NCBI GenBank assembly: GCA_036768485.1
Contig: JAVLUZ010000157.1
Span: 10,281,358 to 10,345,357, forward strand
Reading direction: 5' to 3'
Origin: Mermis nigrescens
Lineage: Eukaryota; Nematoda; Enoplea; Mermithida; Mermithidae
DNA: 64,000 nt
The notes beneath the pieces are model-generated. The model saw only the letters and a list, made by a program, of their open reading frames with translations. It did not search any database and was not told the origin of the DNA. A program made the translations under genes and the position numbers. Within the stretch, counting starts at the first letter, position 1. Each line of letters starts with the position of its first letter. Of the stretch, positions 56,101 to 64,000 are shown piece by piece.

Positions 56101-59100
56101 TTCAATATTTTTTGCCGTCAGAAAGATAGAAATTGACTTAGATAGACTATCCAAGGTCGAAAAACGCTGTTTTAACACACTAAAATCGCTACTATACCAT
56201 ATGATAGTATCAAAAACTTTGCATGTACAAAATGTACACAGTTTTTGGGACCATCTTTACACATGCGTTAAGGGACCTTGTACGAATAACACTGGATGGA
56301 GGACGCTTGAGTGGAAAAAAGATTAATATCATTTTACGAATGATCTAACAAGGTGTTTTTGGCAGGAAACGTACAAAAATGTGCATGAGACAGACACAGC
56401 GTCGCCAACATGCGACATAAACGGCGTTACAGTGGCGCCGTCTCCATGCGCATCGCGCGATCCGTCTTTCGACGCTTCTCTCGATGACGAAACGCTCGTC
56501 GCTGCGGCGCCGGATTTCGCTCAACACGCCTTTTCGCACGCGATGAGCGACAGCGGCGTCGCGACGTCGTCGCTGAACAGGCCGCGTTGTCGTCGAGCGG
56601 CTTGCACTAGCAGCACAGTGCTGTCCACTAACGATGCGCTGCCGTCAACGTCTTCGCTCAGCGGCATCGCCCAGCTCGGCATCGATGACGATTCAGGCGA
56701 CGTAGGTCTGACTAAAAACGCCAGTAGCTCGTCTGTTTTCATACACGAAGTCAATATGACGTCATCCAACGGCGACGACGGCGCATTAGTGTCTAATATC
56801 GGTATAGAAGACGTACATAATTAAATTTATAAAGTTGTGCGCTTCTGTTAATAGCGATCTCTGACCCTCTGATCCGTGTGTCACTATTTCCTATTATGAG
56901 TCATGTTTGCCTTTTTTAAAATTATGGAGGGAAAGTTTAAATCTTATTCTTATTTTGCTATTTCGACAATTTATAGATAGATATTTATATGATTTATTAG
57001 ATTATTATAGGAGGGCATTTTTCACAGCTGCGGCTTGTGTTTCTCCAGAATTGTCTGAAAAAACCAGGCTTTCCTAAATTTAGGGAAGGGTATTACACGC
57101 TCTCACATCTATTGATATGTTATTCTCCTAATTTATGCATCTTAATACTTACGCGTAATGTGGACGACAAAATGGTTTTAGAAAATTCTTTAATACGTAA
57201 GGTGTGGAAGATGCGCAAATGCGCAAAACGAAATTGCTAGCTCGTTAATACTACCTACTCATACTTTCTTAAACGGCGGCATATAATTTGGTAAATAAGT
57301 ACATACGTACATTTCTCTCCACAAATGTCGCATCAACCAACCCAAGCGTTTATTGGCGTTGATGACCTTTGATTTTTGATATTTGATATATATTTTTTTA
57401 TATAATATTTGACCTTCGATACCTATGACCTTTAGCCTTTTTAATGAGCTCCGACTTCGTCCGCCTTTGAAGTTGCCGGTATTTCAAAAACTGTCAACAT
57501 AGGCCACCGACAAGATCAAAGGCAAGCTCATTAAATATTCAAAGGTCACCCACGCCAATAAAGGCTAGCGCTGGTTTACGCGACTACATTCGTGGCGAGG
57601 ACAGTATAAATAGCTCATGCTGCCCGAACCGCAAGCATTTATCGCTTTCGTAAATATCACAGTAAAAGCTAGTGTTTTAAAAGCGAGGAGCAGCTTGAGC
57701 TCAAGTGTTAATTTGAAAAAGCCTGACTGTGATATTCAATTTTTCAGATTTTTTGTTTTTTCCGCAATTTTTCGATGCCAGTGAAGTGAGTTTTGAGACT
57801 AAATAAACTCGTCATTCTCTTAATAATTTGGGGTAATGCGATACTAGCGACTCGAAATTTCGGGTAGGGATAGCCCTTCATTTTTCGGAGATGGTGAACG
57901 AACGGCCGATTTTGGGTGGTAGATCGCCCAAACCCCGCCCCATCCCGTCACATAAAGTTGTAATGAGCTAAGGCTACGGGTAATAAACTGAGATATTCGA
58001 CGGATTCTTATTGTTTGTGCATTATCGAAGCAGTACCAACCAACCATACGTGGCCTGCGAGCATACATGCACAGCATGGGAATTCTGGGGGGTGAAAACC
58101 TAAAGTGCCTTTTTTGGGCCCAAAAATGGCCGGTACGCGTTGGAAAAACATCGTTTTTTAGCGTTTCTGACGATACTCTATCCTTCTAGAGCATAAAATC
58201 ATGAAAAAAATTTCGAAAAAAGTCGAATAAATTGACCAATATATCGCTTAAAACATGAATATATGGCGCGAAGCGCCGAAAATTTGGCGATTTTGAGCAA
58301 ATAGATAGCTAAAAACCCTTAAAAAGACACTTTTTTTACCAATTTTCAGGTAAGTTTAGGAAACTTTTGAAAAATCGCCAATTCTGGTGGGGTGAAAAAT
58401 TTTTTGCGGGAGGTGAAAAATGATTCTGCGGGGAGTGAAACCCCCCCCCGAACCCCCCAAGATCATGTATGGCTGCGAGGAAATTCTGTGGAGGGGGGAG
58501 TGAAATCGCCAAAAATTGCCAAAAATGTTACTAAAAATAGAATTCTGGTTGGGGGTCTATAGTAATCAGCGGGTAGGGGGTTTCAACTTCTGCGGGGGTA
58601 TATACCCCCAGACCCCCACGCCCATGTGTAGTAGCAACCACACCCGGACCATAATCATTTTCGACCGAGCCAATAGTTGGATGGAGCGAACGGTTCGTTT
58701 GAACGAGCTATATTCTGTACAATAGGACCTTAAAATCCATTTTTGGGTCCCGAACGACAACGACTTTTTAAGCTGCACAATCATTTTTGGAACTGAGAAA
58801 ACCCATTTTAGGACCTGAAAAACTACATTCTAAACCTTTTAAGATAGGTCAACCACTCTTTGGAACATGAAAACTACTTTTCGAAGCAGAACAGCCAATT
58901 TTTGGAATTGGAAAATCACTTTTAGGCTGAACATTGGCGCGCAGCCATTTTCAAACCTGAACAACCAACCTTCATTGAAGGGTTGAACGGGGTGAACCGC
59001 TGACCATTGCTCAGATAAGGCAGCTTACATGTAAAGGCTTGAAATTTTGGGTAGGGGCCGGGGGTCCCCGTGGGGGGGGGTAAATGACCTCTAATTTTCG

Positions 59101-62100
59101 GCCAAAAAGCACCTGAAAACTGCCAAAAATTCGATTTATTTCACAAAAAATCGGAGCAAGGGGTCAAAAATTTTCTCGCTTGGGGGATGGAGGGAGGGGG
59201 AATGACCAACTTTGATTGGGAAATCCTCCTTTACCCTCTTACCTGTATGTGTGTCAGGATCGACGTTTCGCGTTTTTCGCTTCCTAATTATCTGTAACAT
59301 TATCATAGATTCTGCACGTGAACAGTCTTCCGATCCATCAGTAGACACCAATTTAGAAAATACTAACAACTTGGGCGAATTTCTGTCCACCGTCAGCCGC
59401 GCTCGGTCATCGTCTTTAAACGAAACGCTAACTTGTGTGTCTCCATCGTCGACACCAACTCCACTTTTTACGACTTCATCGAAAATTCACGCGTCGCCGT
59501 CACAAACACTTGTCGATCTGAATCAGAACAACGCCCATTTTGACCAGGATTCACCTATCGAATTACTTATACGTTCCGTTGGTGAGTAGCATAGATTTAC
59601 ATACAAGGTGAGGGGGTATTAACACATGTGGGCGTGAGAATGGGCTGGGGGGTCTAGATCATACGTGGACAGCAGTCAAATTCTGGGGTGTCCGATGGGT
59701 CCCAAATTACCAAAAATAGCTCCGAAAATTCAATTTTAGGGAATTTTCGATTAGCGGGGGCAGACCCTCATGCCCATATGTTGTCTAGACCACGCAAGAA
59801 TCTGGTAGACACCTAAAAATCGTTAGACCCCTAGAATTGAATTTTGGTCATGCTTTTTGGTATTTTTGCCGATTTTATACCTCGCACTCCCAAAGGTGTG
59901 CTTGGGGGTTGGGGGGTTTTTATCCCCCCCTAGAATGGCAACTGACTTCATGTAAAATGACTGTGACTCCTTTCCCCAGAATTGTCGATTTTTCGTAAAA
60001 GTTGGTGAAAGTTGCAAAAAGTGTGCCGTTTTAACCGTTTTTAGCTCATTTTTGGCTCAAAAATTTCAAATTTTCGACGCTTTGCGCATATACAAAGTTT
60101 TTGACTATATTTTGTTTACTTTACTCAATTTTTAAAATTTGTTTGAAATTTTTTTTCGTTTCTATGATCTAGAAAGGACGAGCATTGTCTGAAAAGTCAA
60201 AAGACCGTGTTTTTGACGTGTACCCTTCGCTTTTAGCACTTTTAAAAAATTGTTTGGGCTTGACTTCCCAGAATTCTCATGCAATACATGTATGCCCTCA
60301 CCCCTTACAATTTGGGTACGCCCATGTATGGGTATTACCCTCTGCTGAAGGGTCAGCCAGGCAGGTACTGCAGGGAGATCTTATGCCTACGAATGTTTTT
60401 TTGCATCATTTTTGAGGATAAAAGCATTAATAATGTCAAAATTTTTCTGGCGCTTAGCGCTAAATTAGTACTTTTATATGCTTTCTACTCGAAAAACGCC
60501 CAAAATTGATCAATTTCTCCATCTTTTATGTTTGAAGCGACATAATGAAGTCGAATGGATAAAAATTTTTTAAAATGCGATATTACCACGAAAAAGCGTT
60601 TCATAGGCTATTTTGACCATTTTTGTCGTTTGAGTGACAAAAAATCATAAACACTAAATTTGCTGGTTTAGATTCATGGGATTTATCCCTTTTGCTGATC
60701 CTGACCTTGTGCATCTATGGTGAATAGCCAAATCGTCAAATTTATTCATCAGATAAACGCAGTGATCAGTTATAAGGCCGTATTTAAAGTTGCGCAGAAT
60801 TTAGATTCTATGGCTCGTTTATTTTTGTTGAAAAAGTTACTGTATGTACATTGTTCGGCTTCGTCTTAACTACTCATCTCTCCGCAAACATTTTGTAAAT
60901 TTCTCGCGTTTCGCACGAATTTTCTACTTAAATTGTTCATTCAGCACAAAATACGCAATTTAAACTCTGCATAATCAACTGTTGTCCGATCTAATATGTT
61001 TTTGGCCTATACATATTTGATGCTTATGAAGGTTGTAGCGGATAGAAAGTCTCGGCAAGATGACACGACTCTAATTTTTGCTATTTACATGAATATGCGT
61101 AAAATTCCTATCATGCTGCGTTTTTTCTTACACTTGTTTGCGCCAACAGGCAAAGTTAGTATAATTTCAATTTTGTATATTAACTATAGTCTAATTCCAA
61201 TTTCAGAGATACATATGTATGTATATAAGTTATATTTTATTCTACTTAGATGTCCGCTAAAATTTTGTATAACATGTATGTAGATCGAAAAATTCTTGAG
61301 GATTGTAAAGTGTTCAAATATCGTGACGAGAACTGTAGCTATGCAAAGAGTTAAAGATCTAATTATGTACATACATCTAAAAGAGATAATTATACAAAAA
61401 ATGGCAACAAAAACCAGCCGTCCTCATTTTCTACTCGTACCAATCGTTGGAAGATTTTTGTGCAAAAAACTTATTTCTCAGGCTTTTTTAATGCTTGCTG
61501 AAAAATCAGACGATTTCTATTTTTGCAGTAAATTTTCCTTAGTTTTAAATTACAAATTCGAAACGGGCTAACGAAACCGTCTCATCACAGTAAGTTGATC
61601 ATATAACAGTTCTCAACTTTGATAAATAGTGCCGCTCAAAAGTTTAAGGCCACCTACGATTTTAACACAGTGTCTGTTTTAATCGTAAATTCTTAACTAA
61701 TTATTGCTCAAGAGTTTCAAAATTGAAGAGAACCATAAATTACAAGTATCATCAATTAACAGTCAACAAAAAAGAATCGACTACAAGGAAATCCGATAGC
61801 CTATAGCTTGAATTAATGCTTGTATACAAAGTGTTAACGAATTGATCGATTTGACGCATTTTTTCTTTGGGATTGAACCCGAGATTTTCTTCATTTTTCC
61901 GTCATTTTTGCTCGTAAAATGCACTTGGGAATTATGTTTCTGAAGTCTCTCTTTCATAATTCGCCAGATATTTTTAATTGGATTGAGTTCCTGGGACTGT
62001 AGGGCTCAGAATAATAAAGGTAATCCCTTTCTCACAAAATATGCTACAGTGGTTTTTGCCTTGTGTTTTGGATCATCAACCTTCTGGGAAAAAATGTCTT

Positions 62101-63635
62101 GGATGTTTTTTTAGGCATTCACCAAAGAAGGAACCAAGTGCTTCTCAAATAAATAAAAATATATAAAGTGGTTGTAAATTTTGGGTTGAAAGGAAATAAA
62201 ACCAAATCACAACACCATGGCTCCAAATGGACGCCAGACTAAAGCACTGCATTCTCTTCTGTGTTTGACGCTTCCGGCCACGCATTTGACATTTTATTTT
62301 TTGTCTGAACGTCTGTGGACAAAACCCCCTAATTTCAAAGTAGAATAATCGAACATCACTCCCCAAGAAAAATAAACCATTGAATAATCGAGGAAAGTCC
62401 AACGAACGAAATTTCGAGCAAATGTGAATTGTTTTTTCTCTTAAACTCGATCGCAAAAAGACTTTTTATGGCGATCTAATTATACGGCAAAAATACCGAC
62501 CAATTGTCTACCTCAAAACCAATGGTCCACAATCAATAGAAAATTCACCCTGCATGTCAGGAGCGGTCAGACGCCAATTTTTGAAGAAGTTCGCTTTAGA
62601 CCACATAGTTCTTTAGTGACCAATTTAGAGGACCGCCCCGGGTCGAGGAAGATCAGTAAAGGAATCGAGCTGTTTGTGTTTCTTATGTTTGTTTTGTATG
62701 ACACACTAACTTATATTGAAACATCCGGCTATCACTCTTTGGAATAGTTTAGTATCCTTAAACATAGACGCGATTTTTGATCGAAAGACCAGTAAAATGG
62801 AGCGGAATTAACCCGTAATAAATCACCTATTATTGAACAAAATTAAAAATGACTAAACTTTTTAAAATCAGCGGAGAAAACTAATCTAGAATCTTTTTCA
62901 AAGTGAAATTTAGGCCTTTTAATTTCACAGTTGAAAGCGATTTGAAAACGCAATGGATTTTGGAGTAATCAATCAGAATGGCCTTAAACTTTTGAGCGGC
63001 ACTGTATGTAATTAAAACAGATAATTTACGTGCTAAAATGAAAGAAGTCCAGTACGATTTATATTGCGGAAAAATCATTAACGTGGAAATTTAAACAAAA
63101 GTTGAGTTAGCCTTTAAAAAATCGCACATTACGGTTAATGCACATTGCACATACACAGACTCGGCTGATGCAAAGATTTGGTTGTCGGCCCCAAAGTGTT
63201 CCTTGTGAACACACCTGGGCGTGGAATGGGGGGGGGGGTTCGGGGGCATGCACCCCACCAGAAACCAAAATATTCCCACCCAGAAACCAGAAACCAAACC
63301 CCCCAGAAATCAATTTTTGAAATTTTTTTGTTTTTTTGCAATTTTTTGATGCCAATATAGTGCTCGATGAGAAACGTTGGAAAACGATGTTCTTTCGCCT
63401 TCACCACCATTTTAAAGGCCATTTTTTGACCTCTGAAAAATCTTGCACTCCTCAGAATTTTGGTGCCGCCCACCTACGCTTGTGAATAACATATTTTGAC
63501 AAAGATTGTTCGAGGCTATTCCGTGGCCTTTTTAAGAATTGGCCTTTTAAATTCTTAAATTACATAATCGTTTCCTATTTTACTGATTTTTATATTTCAG
63601 ACTCAGCTGATGACACTCGTCCGAACGATTCATAA
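47155..63635 (+). CDS. Non-receptor protein tyrosine phosphatase, PTP-PEST (PTPN12/18/22) type
   Basis: Eleven exons join in phase: 47155-47263, 47360-47436, 48961-49095, 49450-49518, 51456-51664, 52012-52078, 52135-52212, 54983-55075, 56366-56801, 59309-59581 and 63601-63635 (526 codons plus stop). The catalytic domain shows the pTyr loop [43 protein letters not shown], the WPD loop [11 protein letters not shown], the P-loop [10 protein letters not shown] (completed by a phase-2 intron) and the Q-loop region [19 protein letters not shown] before the pTyr loop and CSAGCGR favour the PTPN12/18/22 group. A Ser/Thr-rich, probably disordered tail of about 250 residues follows. The first coding exon(s) were not found. 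Cytosolic dephosphorylation of adhesion or signalling proteins is expected from the family. Confidence 0.93.
47701..48329 (+). mobile_element. TGTAC-rich hAT MITE, copy B (imperfect TSD)
   Basis: Begins CAGTGTTTTTTTGTACTCGG (with CA at 47699-47700) and ends GTACAAAAAAAATACTG. Flanks share GTTCAA with an offset. Longer than the other copies through an internal duplication around 48040-48200. Lies in a phosphatase intron. Confidence 0.7.
50099..51262. mobile_element. TIR element AGGATGTCCGGATAAAGGACAC
   Basis: The left end AGGATGTCCGGATAAAGGAC and right end GTCCTTTTTTCCGGACACCCT are inverted copies of about 28 bp. The interior is non-coding and contains the inserted G-run MITE at 50877-51142. 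Target duplication uncertain. Confidence 0.65.
50877..51142 (+). mobile_element. G-run MITE, copy 3 (8-bp TSD CTTAGCAC)
   Basis: Starts CATACGTGGGCAGCATG and ends CGCCCATATGTG. CTTAGCAC is present at 50869-50876 and 51143-51150. Inserted into an older TIR element within a phosphatase intron. Confidence 0.85.
52526..52972 (-). mobile_element. TGTAC-rich hAT MITE, copy C (TSD ATGCAGGC)
   Basis: Reverse orientation, starting CAGTGTTTTTTTCTAC. ATGCAGGC lies at 52518-52525 and 52973-52980, exact. It contains two GGCGCGRAGCGCY hairpins. Confidence 0.85.
53399..53777 (+). mobile_element. TGTAC-rich hAT MITE, copy D (TSD AWTAGGGG)
   Basis: Begins CACGGTTTTCTTGTATTCGG and ends TTGTACAAAAAACTTTG. ATTAGGGG before and AATAGGGG after match at 7 of 8 positions. 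Phosphatase intron. Confidence 0.8.
55904..56294 (+). mobile_element. TGTAC-rich hAT MITE, copy E (TSD GATGGAGG)
   Basis: Starts CAGTGCTTCTTTCTATTCGG and ends CCTTGTACGAATAACACTG. GATGGAGG lies at 55896-55903 and 56295-56302, exact. It ends about 70 bp before a phosphatase exon acceptor. Confidence 0.85.
57345..57580. repeat. Small foldback element
   Basis: Arms around GTTTATTGGCGTTGATGACC and GGTCACCCACGCCAATAAAG, and inner AATGAGCT...CTTTGA, are imperfect inverted copies. Phosphatase intron, non-coding. Confidence 0.55.
58062..58471. mobile_element. G-run TIR element (TSD SCTGCGAG)
   Basis: Starts CATACATGCACAGCATGGG and ends CAAGATCATGTATG. CCTGCGAG before and GCTGCGAG after differ at one position. 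It contains GGCGCGAAGCGCC at 58265. It seems to be inserted in a related G-rich element extending to about 58630. Confidence 0.75.
59026..59247. repeat. G-rich TIR repeat upstream of a phosphatase exon
   Basis: From about TTACATGTAAAGGCTTGAAA to CTTACCTGTATG; related to units at 41336-41880 and 25340-25543. It ends about 60 bp before the exon at 59309. Confidence 0.5.
59640..60300. repeat. Cluster of diverged G-run elements in phosphatase intron
   Basis: Pieces such as CATACGTGGACAGCAG (about 59660), GGGGGTTGGGGGG (about 59905) and CCCAGAATTCTCATGC (about 60265) resemble the G-run families, but clean ends were not resolved. Confidence 0.5.
61627..63004 (-). mobile_element. Dead Tc1/mariner-like transposon
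   Basis: Inverted ends GTGCCGCTCAAAAGTTTAAG and CTTAAACTTTTGAGCGGCAC with TA at both edges, 1.38 kb. The - strand around 61800-61990 still encodes a Tc1 transposase C-terminal pattern ([18 protein letters not shown]), but no long open frame remains, so it is a fossil. It lies in the last phosphatase intron. Confidence 0.85.
63210..63478 (-). mobile_element. G-run MITE, copy 4 (8-bp TSD CTTGTGAA)
   Basis: Starts CACACCTGGGCGTGG and ends GCCGCCCACCTACG. CTTGTGAA lies at 63202-63209 and 63479-63486, exact. Located 120 bp before the last phosphatase exon. Confidence 0.85.
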
Positions 63636-64000
63636 ATCGGCTTTTGAACTGCTATTTAGAAGTACTAGTGGAATCGACTTGACCTGACCAAACGTACTGT
63701 GATTTTTCAATTTCGACGTGCTTGTTCGTGTAGCGCTTAAAAATAAGGAATAATCAATGATTATAAATTTGGACTGGGATTAGTGTTCTAAAAGTAAGAT
63801 CCACGTTTTGTATTATTGTTCTGGATTACTGTTAACAGCTACATATAAACGATCCTAATCTAAACGTTTTTATTCGTTTTTGACAGATGTTAAAAAAATT
63901 CTTGCGATCATTCACGAAATTTTTTAATGCTTTTTTGGACTAAAAAATGGAACGTTGTCGTTTCTGGTAGAGCTGTGCCGGGGCCAGGCCCCGGGGCCTA

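Noticed and set aside
61627..63004. Active Tc1-like transposase gene
   Set aside because: Only a decayed C-terminal segment is recognisable and no long open frame remains.

Overview
The window is animal nuclear DNA, most likely from an arthropod or another invertebrate. It is AT-rich, crowded with transposons, and carries two intron-bearing host genes on the + strand. The 3' half of an adhesion-type G-protein-coupled receptor (Flamingo/CELSR-like) runs from 23097 to 27577. A nearly complete PTP-PEST-type (PTPN12/18/22-like) protein tyrosine phosphatase runs from 47155 to 63635. Both were assembled exon by exon, with matching splice phases. No bacterial features, rRNA genes or CRISPR arrays were seen.

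The centre of interest is a Polinton/Maverick (adintovirus-like) element at about 9.1-18.6 kb. It carries an intact integrase with a C-terminal chromodomain, a packaging ATPase, two or three small core or minor-capsid proteins, a double-jelly-roll major capsid protein, an adenain-type maturation protease, a penton-type minor capsid protein and a small secreted/membrane protein. Its protein-primed DNA polymerase B survives only as an N-terminal piece, itself broken by a frameshift. Between integrase and ATPase lies a gene on the - strand for a TATA-binding protein (TBP) homologue that keeps all four DNA-intercalating phenylalanines. Almost every gene of the element has a TATA element about 32-45 nt before its ATG. 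The exact 12-mer TCTATAAATACT occurs five times. A virus-encoded TBP together with a uniform TATA grammar suggests a self-contained promoter-recognition system. This is the most unusual thing in the window.

Layout: 1-5011 is non-coding, with a perfect hairpin, an inverted-arm repeat and a small hAT-like MITE. A 2.96-kb sequence occurs twice in direct orientation, at 5012-7974 and 19883-22847, flanking the Polinton; each copy begins exactly at the end of a 763-765-bp TA-flanked MITE. The receptor exons are at 23097-27577. A nest of transposons fills 28.5-46.7 kb: hAT elements with 8-bp target duplications, foldback elements, tRNA-like modules, minisatellites and a 5'-truncated Jockey-like non-LTR retrotransposon. 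The phosphatase gene follows, its introns filled with small TIR elements and a dead Tc1-like element (61627-63004).

Many small repeats could be delimited by eye because exact or near-exact 8-bp target duplications flank them. Stretches not listed held nothing I could support as genes.
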